The position numbers and the translations under genes are program-made. Below are positions 9,231 to 18,207 of a stretch of 64,000 bases of DNA, one piece after another. The notes below the pieces were generated by a model that was not told the origin of the DNA, made no database searches, and saw only the letters and a list, made by a program, of their open reading frames with translations. The number at the start of each line of letters is the position of its first letter. Position 1 is the stretch's first letter. The stretch comes from Mycobacterium kiyosense (GTDB lineage: Bacteria > Actinomycetota > Actinomycetes > Mycobacteriales > Mycobacteriaceae): positions 4,712,001-4,776,000 of the forward strand of contig AP025179.1 of assembly GCA_021654635.1 (NCBI GenBank). The letters are read 5' to 3'.

Positions 9231-11381
9231 ATGACAGCGGTAATCGAGCCTGACCTCGAGGTCGTCTCGGATGCGGCCGGGCGGATGCGGGTGCAGGTTC
9301 CCTGGGTGGTCTGCGATGCACGCCGCGCGGTGGCGGTGGAAGATGCGGTGGACAAGCACAACGGTGTGCGGGCGGTGCACGCCTATCCGCACACTGGGTC
9401 GGTGGTCGTGTGGTATTCGCCGAAGCGCTGCGATCGCTCGGCGGTGCTGGCGGCGATCGACACAGCCAAACACATAGCCGCCGAGCTGATCCCGGCGCGC
9501 ACGCCGCGGTCATCTGACGTCCGCAACACCGAGGTGCTGCGCATGGTGATCGGCGGTGCGGCGCTGGCCTTATTGGGAGTGCGCCGCTACGTCTTCAAAC
9601 GACCACCGCTGCTGAGTCCGAGCGGTCAGCTGGTGGCGACGGGCGCGACCGTTTTTATGGGCTACCCATTCTTCCGGGGCGCGCTGCGCTCGATCCGGTC
9701 CGGCCGCGCCGGCACCGACACGTTGGTGACCGCGGCTATCGCGGCGAGCCTGGTGTTGCGTGAGAACGTGGTTGCGTTGACCGTGCTGTGGCTGCTCAAT
9801 ATCGGCGAGTACCTGCAGGACTTGACGCTGCGACGGACCCGACGCGCCATCTCGGATCTGCTGCGCGGTACCGCCGACACGGCCTGGATTCGCCTGGACG
9901 ACGGCAACGAAGTGCAAGTACCGATGGACACCGTGCAGATCGGCGACGAGGTGATAGTCCACGACCATGTGGCGATCCCAGTCGACGGCGAGGTCATCGA
10001 CGGCGAGGCGGCGGTTGACCAGTCCGCGATTACCGGGGAGACCCTGCCGGTCAGCATGATCGTCGGGTCGCCGGTGCATGCCGGTTCGGTGGTGCTGCGC
10101 GGTCGGCTGGTGGTGCGCGCCAGCGCTGTGGGCAATGAAACCACGATCGGGCGCATCATCACCCGGGTCGAAGAGGCGCAGCACGATCGGGCGCCGATTC
10201 AGACCGTGGGGGAGAACTTCTCGCGCCGCTTCGTGCCCATCTCGTTCATCGTCTCGGCGATCACCTTGGCGATCACCGGGGATGTCCGGCGCGCGATGAC
10301 CATGCTGCTGATCGCCTGCCCGTGCGCGGTGGGGCTGGCCACACCGACGGCGATCAGCGCCGCGATCGGCAACGGCGCACGCCGCGGCATCCTGATCAAG
10401 GGTGGATCGCACCTGGAGCAGGCCGGCCGGGTCGACGCGATCGTGTTCGACAAGACCGGCACACTGACCATCGGGCGTCCAGTGGTGACCAATATCATTG
10501 CCATACACAAGGATTGGCAGCCCGAGCAGGTCCTCGCGTATGCGGCCAGCTCGGAGCTGCATTCGCGCCATCCACTTGCCGAGGCCGTGATCCGCTCCAC
10601 CGAGGAACGCCGCATCACCATCCCGCCGCACGAAGAATGCGAGGTGCTGGTCGGGCTGGGCATGCGGACCTGGGCCGACGGCCGAACGCTGCTGCTGGGC
10701 AGCCCGTCGCTGCTGCGCTCCGAAAAAGTCCGGGTGTCGAAGAAGGCGACGCAGTGGGTCGACACGCTGCGACGCCAAGCCGAGACGCCGCTGCTGCTGG
10801 CGGTGGACGGCACCCTGGTCGGGTTGATCAGCCTACGTGACCAAGTGCGGCCCGAGGCGCCGGACGTCGTGAAAAAGTTGCGCGCCAACGGTATTCGCCG
10901 GATCGTGATGCTCACCGGCGATCATCACGATACCGCCGAGGCGGTCGCCGGTGAGCTCGGCATCGACGAGTGGCGCGCCGAGGTGCTGCCGGATGACAAA
11001 CTCGAAGTGGTCCGCGGGCTACAGGACGAGGGCTACGTCGTCGGGATGGTCGGTGACGGCGTCAACGACGCCCCCGCCCTGGCCGCCGCCGATATCGGCA
11101 TCGCCATGGGCCTGGCCGGCACCGACGTCGCGGTCGAGACGGCCGACATCGCGTTGGCCAACGACGACCTGCAGCGCCTGCTCGACGTGCCCGACCTGGG
11201 CGCCCGCGCGGTCGAGGTCATCCGCCAGAACTACGGCATGTCCATTGCGGTCAACGCCGTCGGGCTGGCGATCGGCGCAGGTGGCGCGTTGTCGCCGGTG
11301 CTGGCGGCGATCCTGCACAACGCGTCCTCGGTGGCAGTAGTCGCCAACAGCTCCAGGCTGATCCGCTACCGCCTCGACTGA
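9231..11381 (+). CDS. ctpC: P1B-type metal-exporting ATPase CtpC
   Basis: 716 residues, almost identical in length and layout to M. tuberculosis CtpC (Rv3270). A degenerate N-terminal HMA domain without CxxC (about 8-90) is followed by TGE, the membrane metal motif CPC (363-365), DKTGT (407-411), SRHPLA and GDGVNDAP (608-615). The C-terminal membrane pair ends in ILHNASSVAVVANSSRL. CtpC has been linked to Zn(II) tolerance and to Mn(II) metallation. The PacL gene eight bases upstream confirms the assignment. No frame problem is present, in contrast to neighbouring genes. Regulation probably comes from the AT-rich region before PacL. Confidence 0.95.
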   Translation: MTAVIEPDLEVVSDAAGRMRVQVPWVVCDARRAVAVEDAVDKHNGVRAVHAYPHTGSVVVWYSPKRCDRSAVLAAIDTAKHIAAELIPARTPRSSDVRNTEVLRMVIGGAALALLGVRRYVFKRPPLLSPSGQLVATGATVFMGYPFFRGALRSIRSGRAGTDTLVTAAIAASLVLRENVVALTVLWLLNIGEYLQDLTLRRTRRAISDLLRGTADTAWIRLDDGNEVQVPMDTVQIGDEVIVHDHVAIPVDGEVIDGEAAVDQSAITGETLPVSMIVGSPVHAGSVVLRGRLVVRASAVGNETTIGRIITRVEEAQHDRAPIQTVGENFSRRFVPISFIVSAITLAITGDVRRAMTMLLIACPCAVGLATPTAISAAIGNGARRGILIKGGSHLEQAGRVDAIVFDKTGTLTIGRPVVTNIIAIHKDWQPEQVLAYAASSELHSRHPLAEAVIRSTEERRITIPPHEECEVLVGLGMRTWADGRTLLLGSPSLLRSEKVRVSKKATQWVDTLRRQAETPLLLAVDGTLVGLISLRDQVRPEAPDVVKKLRANGIRRIVMLTGDHHDTAEAVAGELGIDEWRAEVLPDDKLEVVRGLQDEGYVVGMVGDGVNDAPALAAADIGIAMGLAGTDVAVETADIALANDDLQRLLDVPDLGARAVEVIRQNYGMSIAVNAVGLAIGAGGALSPVLAAILHNASSVAVVANSSRLIRYRLD

Positions 11382-12047
11382 AGCGCGCGTCTAGGTCTAC
11401 CAACCGCTTCGCGGGGCGGCGATGTCTCGGGAACACCGTGGTCAGCTGCCGCCGCACGCGGCATGTTCGTCCGCCAAATCCACCACTTGGCCGCACTGGC
11501 CTCAAATTGTGCTCAACGCTGATGCGGTGACTGTCAAGGCCACGCCGCTTTGCGGTCGGCTCCATGCCGAGCATTGACAGCCACCGAACCACCGCGCAAA
11601 CCGGCACCTGCCAGCGAGCGATTGCCGTGATGCAAGCCGCTTCGGCGGCGTGAAGAAAAGGTACGTCGCGGTGCACAGCCGCGCTCCGTGTCTTACCGTG
11701 GCGCGGCGGGTGCGGCCGTCAACCCATGGCAATGGTGTCGCTGGCTGCTTATCGAGCCCGCGGAACTGGCGGATACCGCGACCGATACCGCAGCACTTCC
11801 CTACACATCCAGCTCCGGCCAACGCGACAAGCCGTATCGACACAGCTAGAAGCACGTACGCCCAAAACGTTCCAACGCTAGCCGACGCAACAAACGCCCA
11901 GGTACACCAATTATGAGTCCGTCGACTACCCTCAAACGCGGCGTCGCCGCCGGCGACATCTCGGCCAAGAAGCCCGCCGCAAACCCGTTATCGCTCGCCG
12001 TTGACTTCGGGGGGCGGCATAGGGGGTAGTTTGAGAACTTGTAAGTA
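11382..12047. other. 666-base intergenic region without recognised gene
   Basis: No frame on either strand gives a protein I recognise. The only structure noticed is a widely spaced perfect inverted pair CTGTCAA (11531-11537) and TTGACAG (11574-11580). The region separates the metal-efflux block from the metabolic island and could be the island's left boundary, but there is no attachment site or integrase to show this. Confidence 0.4.
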
Positions 12048-12764
12048 ATGTTCGGTGCCTGGTGCGGCCCTGGGTACCTGCTGTTGCTCTTCCTGGGCTG
12101 GGGTGCCTTCGCCGGCTTCCTCCCACCAGTTGCGCCGTCCCGCAACGCCGATGAAATCGCCCGGATCTTCCAGGAGAACACCAACGGTATTCGTATCGGC
12201 ATGGTGATGGTGATGTGGGCAGCCGGTGTCTTCATCTTCTTCGCCGCCGCGATCGGGCAGTTCTTGTCCAAGATCGAAGGCGGCGCGGGCGTGCTCACCT
12301 ATGGCGTGGTCATCGGCGGCTGCGGAAACATGGTCCTGTCGTTCTATCCTGCCATTTGGTGGTTGGTCGCCGCCTACCGTCCCGAGCGGGCTCACGAACT
12401 GACCTACATTTTCAACGACATGGCGTGGCTGCAGTTCATCGGTGGGGTATCCATGTTCGCCGCGATGCCGATCGCGATCGCCATCGCGGCCTTCATCGAC
12501 AAGAGCGCCGATCCGGTATTTCCGCGCTGGGCCGGCTACGTCAACATCATGATCGTCATGCTGATCCTGCCCGACCAGCTGCTGTTCTTCTTCCACTCCG
12601 GACCGTGGTCGTGGAATGGGCTGTTCGGCCTGTGGATCCCGGTGGTGTTGTTCGGCGGCTGGTTCCTGGTGACCTTCTACCTGATGCGCGCCGCGGTGCA
12701 GCGGGCCACGCGCAATCCCGGCTCACCGGTCGAGAATCTCGACACCGTCTCGACCGGCAGGTAG
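12048..12764 (+). CDS. Six-helix membrane protein, paralog 6TM-A
   Basis: 238 residues, uncharacterised. Six hydrophobic segments are visible. It shares a clear pattern with three other proteins in this window (starts at 56421, 60942 and 61733 on the minus strand): AWCGP near the N-terminus, a PP-x-x-P after the first helix, an IR-x-G segment, YRPER...LND in the middle, FPRWAGYVN and HSGPWSWNG before the last helix. The function is unknown; repeated linkage to AveC-family and PEP-type genes suggests a membrane subunit of the same system. The N-terminus is shorter than in the paralogs. It converges with norQ with only six bases between the stops. Confidence 0.75.
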   Translation: MFGAWCGPGYLLLLFLGWGAFAGFLPPVAPSRNADEIARIFQENTNGIRIGMVMVMWAAGVFIFFAAAIGQFLSKIEGGAGVLTYGVVIGGCGNMVLSFYPAIWWLVAAYRPERAHELTYIFNDMAWLQFIGGVSMFAAMPIAIAIAAFIDKSADPVFPRWAGYVNIMIVMLILPDQLLFFFHSGPWSWNGLFGLWIPVVLFGGWFLVTFYLMRAAVQRATRNPGSPVENLDTVSTGR

Positions 12765-12770
12765 TCCGCT

Positions 12771-13595
12771 TCAGAGATACGACTCGATCAGCACCGTCAA
12801 CCGCTCGCAGGTTTCCGCATCGTCGGTCAGCGGACTGGCGATCGCGGAGACGGCCGCTGCACGCGGGCGCAGACCCGCGCGCACCAGGGTAGCTGTCGCG
12901 ACAAGCGCACGGGTGGAAGCGGTTTCACGTAGCGCGGCATCATCGAGGCGCCGAATCGCCTGACCCAGCCGAATGATGTCGTCGAGCAGTTCGGAGTCCA
13001 GCCCGCTCTCCTGCAGCAGAATCCTTCTCTCGATATCGGGCGGCGGGAATCCGAGGTCGATGCCGACGAGGCGCTGGCGCGTCGACATCTTGAGGTCTTT
13101 GAGGACGCTCTGATAGCCGGGGTTGTAGGAGACAACGAGCTGAAATCCCATTGCCGCTTGTATTTTGACGCCACCCAATCGCTCGATGTTCAGCTCGCGA
13201 CGGTGATCGGCCAGCGAATGCACTGCCACGATCGCGTCCTGGCGGGCTTCGACCACTTCGTCGAGGTAACAGATGCCGCCCTGCCGCACAGCCTGGGTCA
13301 GGGGGCCGTCCACCCACTCCGTGTGCGAGTCACGAAGTACGAACCGGCCCAGAAGATCTGACGATGTCATGTCCTCGTGACAACACACAGTGAACAGCGG
13401 CACCCCGAACTGCTCCGCCATGTGCTCGACGAGCCGGGTCTTACCGCAACCCGTCGGCCCCTTGAGCATGACCGGAAGTCCAGACTTCCAGGCCGCGGCG
13501 AACACGTCGACTTCGTCGCCGACAGGGATGTAGCCCTGCTTGGCTCGACCCGTGTCAGGCATCGAATCCCTTTGCTCCATTGTCAATTCGCTCAT
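12771..13595 (-). CDS. norQ: NorQ/CbbQ-type AAA+ ATPase
   Basis: 274 residues. Walker A GPTGCGKT (46-53), Walker B ICYLDE (about 108-113) and sensor 1 VVSYNPGYQ place it in the MoxR-type CbbQ/NirQ/NorQ family. These ATPases pair with a VWA protein (NorD/CbbO) and remodel a target enzyme, for example to insert the non-haem iron of nitric oxide reductase or to reactivate Rubisco. The partner NorD gene is directly upstream (15-base gap). No norB or norC is present anywhere in the window, so the client must be different; the co-transcribed AveC-family membrane protein is the obvious candidate. ATG 13595 has GAGGTGGG before it; GTG 13601 is an alternative. Confidence 0.85.
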   Translation of the reverse strand: MSELTMEQRDSMPDTGRAKQGYIPVGDEVDVFAAAWKSGLPVMLKGPTGCGKTRLVEHMAEQFGVPLFTVCCHEDMTSSDLLGRFVLRDSHTEWVDGPLTQAVRQGGICYLDEVVEARQDAIVAVHSLADHRRELNIERLGGVKIQAAMGFQLVVSYNPGYQSVLKDLKMSTRQRLVGIDLGFPPPDIERRILLQESGLDSELLDDIIRLGQAIRRLDDAALRETASTRALVATATLVRAGLRPRAAAVSAIASPLTDDAETCERLTVLIESYL

Positions 13596-13610
13596 TCCCA
13601 CCTCGCAGCT

Positions 13611-15335
13611 TCAGCTATATGTGTTGATCACGTTGCGTCTGGCCGCATGCAGCGACCGTAGGTATCCGTGGTGCTCTTCGGATAACAACTCGCGTCGCCG
13701 GCCGTTACTGCGCGTCACACTGAGCGCGTTGAGCAATAGGCCGCGCAGGTGCTGGGTAATATCGCCGCTCTGTCCGATCACCCTGAACGATGCGTCCGAC
13801 CACACGTCCTCGAGAACCTCGGGTTCGGTCGACGAGCGGATGCCGATTCCGGCCACGCCGATGCCCTGCAGCACCGCTTCCTTGATCGCCTGCCGGGCGT
13901 CCGCGCGCGCGTAGCGATCCTCGTAGCCGTCGTCGTAAGGCAATCCGTCGCCGATCACCAACAGCACCATATTCTTTGCCAGCGCCTGCGATTGCAGGAC
14001 GTGGGTGGCGTGGCGGATGGCGGCGCCGATCCGGGTGAACCCGGACGGTTGGACCGACCGCAGGCGGCGCTTGGCGGCCGCGTCGAACCTGGCGTCGAAA
14101 CTCTTGACCCTGAGAAAGCGCACCGCATCTTTGCCGCGGGAATAGAATCCGTAGGTCCCGACCCGGTCGCCCAGCCTTTCCAACGCCACAGTGAAATCTC
14201 CGGCGAGCCGGCGCTCCTCCTCGAAAACCACGCGGCCGCCGGAGTCTTCTGCGGTCGAACCCGAACAATCCAGCAGTACGAGTACCGATAGGTCGCGCTT
14301 GGTCAGTCGACTGGCCTCGTAGATGTAGGGGTCCGGATTGTCGCCGTGTCGGCGGTCGGTCTCGTAGTCCACCAGCGCCGACAGATCCAGGGAATCGCCC
14401 TCGGCCTGACGTCGATGGCGTTGCGGCTCGATGCCGACTCGGGCCAGGGGCCGCTGCAACAGGGTTCTGCTGACGGTGACTTCAGCGGCGGACTCGACGT
14501 CGGCCGGATCGTATTCGGCCACCGCGCACCAGTCGAAACGATAGGCCCCCTTGTGGCAATCCCACTCCGGGTAACGGGTTCCGACGACCGGCGCCGGTTC
14601 CAGCACCGCGGACATCAACCGGCCCAGTGCCCCCTTGCGCGCATTCCGGCCGACCGGACCGAACCGCTGCTTACCCGCCGGGATCTCGGCAGAACCTTGA
14701 TTCTTGTCCTGGCCGCTGCGGCCCATGCCGAGGAGCTTCTGGATCGCGTCGCCCAGCGGATTGGGAATTCCCGGGGCGGACAGCAGATTGACGATCTTGC
14801 TGTCGTCGTTCTCGTCCGCGGGGCCGTCGTCCTCCTCGGGATCCTCTTCCTGCAACTGCCCCAAGCGCGTCAGGTCGTGATCGGTGGGCGAGGCACGCAG
14901 CTCCTCCTGGCTCACCCGGCGCAGCCGGGAAGGCCGCAACACACCGACCCAATCCGGGGGTGAGGCAACCGGCTGGCGACCCAGCGCAAGGTCGTAAGAC
15001 TCATCGCTGGAGCCTGAAAGTGCTTGCAAACCTGCCGATTTGATGCGTCGCGCGGTTCTGGTCGGCAAGACCCGATCCAACTGCTCTGCGACACGGCCGA
15101 CTTCCAGAGCGAGATAGCGCTGGGCTGCGGTCGTGCGATGTCGCGCCAGTCGCATCATCAGGTCTTTGCGCAACGCGCCACCGGCCAGCAGCGCCGCCTG
15201 TACCGCGACCGCGTCACGTACGTCCGCGTCGTCGAGGCCGGCAGCGACGAACACCGTGCGGCCGTCCGTGTGAGTTGACTCGGCGCGCGTTTCTTCGACA
15301 GTCAAGGGCCGAGAGGCGATCGCGGTCGCCAGCAC
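13611..15335 (-). CDS. norD: NorD/CbbO-like von Willebrand A protein
   Basis: About 574 residues. The C-terminal 230 residues form a VWA domain with the MIDAS start LLDCSGST near 355-360, a Thr site in SGFTRIGAAIRHA and an Asp in VIGDGLPYDDGYEDRYA, as in NorD. The N-terminal part is helical, with an acidic linker (QEEDPEEDDGPADENDD) around 200. It acts with NorQ as a metal-loading or activating chaperone. The frame stays open upstream over the AveC gene, but that stretch is a shadow. I chose GTG 15335 because it is the first start after the AveC stop; no strong ribosome site is visible, so the exact start is uncertain. Confidence 0.8.
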   Translation of the reverse strand: MLATAIASRPLTVEETRAESTHTDGRTVFVAAGLDDADVRDAVAVQAALLAGGALRKDLMMRLARHRTTAAQRYLALEVGRVAEQLDRVLPTRTARRIKSAGLQALSGSSDESYDLALGRQPVASPPDWVGVLRPSRLRRVSQEELRASPTDHDLTRLGQLQEEDPEEDDGPADENDDSKIVNLLSAPGIPNPLGDAIQKLLGMGRSGQDKNQGSAEIPAGKQRFGPVGRNARKGALGRLMSAVLEPAPVVGTRYPEWDCHKGAYRFDWCAVAEYDPADVESAAEVTVSRTLLQRPLARVGIEPQRHRRQAEGDSLDLSALVDYETDRRHGDNPDPYIYEASRLTKRDLSVLVLLDCSGSTAEDSGGRVVFEEERRLAGDFTVALERLGDRVGTYGFYSRGKDAVRFLRVKSFDARFDAAAKRRLRSVQPSGFTRIGAAIRHATHVLQSQALAKNMVLLVIGDGLPYDDGYEDRYARADARQAIKEAVLQGIGVAGIGIRSSTEPEVLEDVWSDASFRVIGQSGDITQHLRGLLLNALSVTRSNGRRRELLSEEHHGYLRSLHAARRNVINTYS

Positions 15336-15373
15336 TGCGAATCTGGTGATCGATGAAATGTCGCGCCCTCGGT

Positions 15374-16549
15374 CTACTTTCCGCGGTCGAAAGGCACCAT
15401 GCTCGGCAGCACGGTGTTGGGCGGCACTACCAGATGACCGTTCGGGTCCAGATGCGCCGAACCCCCGTTGGGATCCTGATTGTTGTTGCGGAACTGGGGA
15501 ACTGCCGGGCCCGGGCACATCTGGTCGGTGCCCTCTCCGCACAGACCATTGGTCAGATACGAGCGCTGCTGCAGGTCCACCGGCCATTCGGCCATCCGCG
15601 TCGCGGTCCAGGTGTTGAGCACGTTGTACAGGACGAAGAACAACATGTTGACGAAACCGATCATTGCCAGCCCGCGCAACAGGCTCTTGCGGCGATCCGA
15701 TACTTTCAGTGACTCGAGGCCACGGTCTGCCAGCGTCTCGCCGCGGTCGTTCTTGAAAAAGCGCAGGATGGCGACGGACGCGAATGCCGAACCGGCGGTG
15801 ATCATCTCGGTGAGCGGGAAGCGGTGGTAGGTGTTCGAGAAGATGCTGAAGTGCCCGCCGGGATACTCCCAGACACCCAGCGGCATGAACATGACGCCTT
15901 CGAGCAGAACGTCGAAACCCCACATCGCTACGACACACATGGCGGCCAGCTTGACCGCACTGAGTTGCGGCCAGCGCTTGCGTGCGGTTCGCATCACCCA
16001 GGACCCGGCGAACATCGCTATCACGAAGCAGTAGACGTAGGCGCCGGGAATGATCAGAATTGGCTCGACCAGCATCGCGCCGGGTGCGGCCTTGCCGGTG
16101 GCGAAGGGAATGCTGTTCACCCAGGAGCCGTAGTTGAGCGCCCAGGCGTTGTAGGTGAACCAGGTGCCGCTGTACGCCGACAACGGATCCTGGAACCACA
16201 CCGTCGCAAAGGCGATCGTCAGCGCCCCGTCCACGCTGAGTTTGCCGTCGCGCCGCCACGGTTTGACGACCATGAAGTAGAAGCACGCCAACACCGCGGG
16301 GATCGAGATGACCTCGAAGAAAACCACCGCGACCTTCATGAAGGTCGGAACCGGGGTCGGACCCACCGGCACGGTCTTGAACAGCGGGCCAAGAACCCAG
16401 GCGCTCAGTACGACCACCATGAACACCAGGTAAGCGCTGCCGACGGCCGCCCACCACCTCACCGGGGCCGACGTGCGAGGTGCGGTATCGACTGGTCGAG
16501 AAGCGCTGTCCCGCGTCCCGAGATCCGGTCGTTCAACCACCTGCGTCAT
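15374..16549 (-). CDS. AveC-family (spirocyclase-like) integral membrane protein, AveC-1
   Basis: 391 residues with about six to seven membrane helices and a Pro/Asn-rich hydrophilic tail from about 345. Landmarks include WFQDPLSAY, TGTW-type loops, FDVLLEGVMFMPLGVWEYPG and the HRFPLTEM loop. These resemble proteins annotated as AveC-like, named after the avermectin protein that cyclises a spiroketal. The acidic Glu/Tyr motif in the fifth helix is shared with the second copy at 56525-57571. It is followed by norD (38-base gap) and norQ and preceded by a mycofactocin-type SDR, all on one strand. What it does here is unknown; a metal-dependent membrane enzyme serviced by NorQD is a reasonable guess. 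Confidence 0.7.
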   Translation of the reverse strand: MTQVVERPDLGTRDSASRPVDTAPRTSAPVRWWAAVGSAYLVFMVVVLSAWVLGPLFKTVPVGPTPVPTFMKVAVVFFEVISIPAVLACFYFMVVKPWRRDGKLSVDGALTIAFATVWFQDPLSAYSGTWFTYNAWALNYGSWVNSIPFATGKAAPGAMLVEPILIIPGAYVYCFVIAMFAGSWVMRTARKRWPQLSAVKLAAMCVVAMWGFDVLLEGVMFMPLGVWEYPGGHFSIFSNTYHRFPLTEMITAGSAFASVAILRFFKNDRGETLADRGLESLKVSDRRKSLLRGLAMIGFVNMLFFVLYNVLNTWTATRMAEWPVDLQQRSYLTNGLCGEGTDQMCPGPAVPQFRNNNQDPNGGSAHLDPNGHLVVPPNTVLPSMVPFDRGK

Positions 16550-16596
16550 CGTTGGCCCCTTCCGATCAGCGACTTCGATGATTTCCGGTTAGATGA

Positions 16597-17427
16597 TCAT
16601 CGGTTATTGGTGAACCCAGCATCCATGACGAACGTGCTGCCGGTGATGTAGCGGCCCGCGTCCGAAACCAGGTGCATGATCGAGTCCGTCACGTCCTGCG
16701 GCTCGAGCAGTCCGTTGGGGACCGGCAGGGGATTCTGCAGGTTCTGCGCGATCGTCGGGAACTCCTGCACGTAGCGCCCGAATGCTTCGTTGGCGATCAT
16801 CGGGGAGTTGACCCCGGTCGGGTGGATGGTGTTCACCCGAATGTTATCTGGGGCAAGCACATTGGCCCACGCGCGCATCAATCCGACTACCCCGTGTTTG
16901 GAGGCGGTGTAGCCCAGCACCCCCGGCGAGCCGTCGCCGAGGCCGCCGACCAAGCCCGCAGTGGAGCTGGTGATCACGATCGATCCTCCCCGCCCGCCGG
17001 CCTGCAGGTGCGGAATCGCCGGCATCACGGTGTTGAAGACGCCGACCAGCATGATGTCGATGCCGGCCAGGAACGCTTCACGCGCTAGGCGCTGCTGGCC
17101 GGTAATGGCCATCACGCCGGCGTTCGCCAGGACGATGTCCAACCGCCCCAACTCTGCCACGCCCTCGTCGACAATCCGCTTAACCGCCTCGTGGTCGCGA
17201 ACGTCGGCGACCGACAGCAGCGCTTTGCGGCCGAACTTCTCGATGAGCTTGCCCGTTTCGTCGAGATCATCGCGGGTGGCAAGCGGGTATTCCACCGAGG
17301 GGTCGTCGGCACAGATGTCGAAGCCGATGATGTCGGCGCCTTCCTCGGCGAGTCGCACCGCGTGCGAGCGGCCCTGCCCCCGCGCTACCCCGGAAATGAA
17401 GGCGACCTTGTTGTCGGCGAGTCCCAT
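16597..17427 (-). CDS. Mycofactocin-coupled short-chain dehydrogenase
   Basis: 276 residues. The nucleotide motif is SGVARGQGRSHA (12-23), followed by the insertion after the second strand (FDICADDPSVEYPLAT) that marks the carveol-dehydrogenase-like SDRs with a non-exchanging NAD recycled by mycofactocin. The catalytic set is visible as NAGV, ITSSTAG and GYTASKHG. It probably oxidises a secondary alcohol to a ketone. ATG 17427 matches the family start; the longer open frame upstream is not conserved. It heads the operon with AveC-1, norD and norQ. A palindrome AACGATCGTT lies 146 bases upstream, in the gap shared with the divergent thioesterase operon. Confidence 0.85.
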   Translation of the reverse strand: MGLADNKVAFISGVARGQGRSHAVRLAEEGADIIGFDICADDPSVEYPLATRDDLDETGKLIEKFGRKALLSVADVRDHEAVKRIVDEGVAELGRLDIVLANAGVMAITGQQRLAREAFLAGIDIMLVGVFNTVMPAIPHLQAGGRGGSIVITSSTAGLVGGLGDGSPGVLGYTASKHGVVGLMRAWANVLAPDNIRVNTIHPTGVNSPMIANEAFGRYVQEFPTIAQNLQNPLPVPNGLLEPQDVTDSIMHLVSDAGRYITGSTFVMDAGFTNNR

Positions 17428-17572
17428 GAAGTTGGTGTCCTTGTCTTCAGTCTCTCCCGAACGGACGTTCTGCCGACGGGCTACGTTTTTAAGGTTCAAT
17501 GTCTCATAATTGCCGATTTGGGTCGTTTGTGTCAATGGCCACACACGGCCCGGGGGCGACTACCCTAGCGGG

Positions 17573-17582
17573 AACGATCGTT
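17573..17582. promoter_or_regulatory. Palindromic operator candidate, copy 1
   Basis: Perfect 10-bp palindrome AACGATCGTT between the divergent SDR and thioesterase operons, 38 bases before ATG 17620. The same 10-mer recurs at 24954-24963 in another divergent gap, which suggests one regulator for both. Confidence 0.45.
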
Positions 17583-17619
17583 TACATTGTCTCAGGAAAA
17601 CGAGAACCGGAGCCTGAAG

Positions 17620-18207
17620 ATGCCTGAAGAGCGGATCCCGCCCGAAGCGGAGTGGTGGAACCCGCCGTCGGGCCCCACCGTGGATTGGTTGACCTGGGTC
17701 AACGCTCTGCCCTACTGCCGCGACGTGGGCCTGGTGTGCACGGAGTTCAATGCCATGTCGGCGATCTTTCGTATGGAACGTTCGACGCTGACCCCCAACC
17801 CCAATGGGGCCGTGAACGGGGGCACCGTAACCGCTGCGGCCGATCAGATCATGGGCGCTCTTACCGTGCGGATGAGCGAACCCGGACTGTTGCCCGCGAC
17901 CGGGTCGCTGCATATCCAATTTCATTCACCCGCCCACGCGCCGCTGACGTTTCGCGCGACCGGCTTGGGCGGGGGGCGGCGCACCAAGTTCGTCGAAGTC
18001 GTGGTCGAGGACCGCGACGGCAACCGCTGCGCCACCAGCCAGGGCACGATGATCGCCGGTGGCTCCGGGGGGGCCGCCATTGCCCAGCCCTTAATGAGAC
18101 GATACGGTTCTAAAATAATCCCCCGCTCCGGACACAGTGAGGTACCCGATGTCGAACGCCCAGATCGTCGCCGACTTCTACACCGCGCTCAGCGGCGCCG
18201 ACCCTGA
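17620..18207 (+). CDS. PaaI-type hotdog thioesterase
   Basis: A hotdog-fold protein of about 155 core residues with AVNGGTVTAAADQIMGAL (about 63-80), the equivalent of the HGG...D active segment of PaaI-type acyl-CoA thioesterases. GGAGC lies about seven bases before ATG 17620. In the given sequence the frame runs on to 18207 and overlaps the next gene by 59 bases. Deleting one G from the seven-G run at about 18067-18073 would end the protein at TAA 18092-18094, a more natural length, so the last 38 residues are doubtful. It is the first gene of a plus-strand acyl-CoA degradation operon. Confidence 0.7.
   Translation: MPEERIPPEAEWWNPPSGPTVDWLTWVNALPYCRDVGLVCTEFNAMSAIFRMERSTLTPNPNGAVNGGTVTAAADQIMGALTVRMSEPGLLPATGSLHIQFHSPAHAPLTFRATGLGGGRRTKFVEVVVEDRDGNRCATSQGTMIAGGSGGAAIAQPLMRRYGSKIIPRSGHSEVPDVERPDRRRLLHRAQRRRP

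Noticed and set aside
11531-11580. CTGTCAA/TTGACAG pair as insertion-sequence ends
   Set aside because: Only about 50 bases long with no transposase and no target duplication.
12771-15335. A denitrification (nitric oxide reductase) locus
   Set aside because: NorQ, NorD and NorE/F-like parts are present but no norB or norC; the context is lipid-type metabolism.
13611-16457. A 948-residue open frame covering NorD and most of AveC-1
   Set aside because: The upstream 374 residues are an antiphase reading of the AveC gene with no family resemblance; NorD begins only after the AveC stop.
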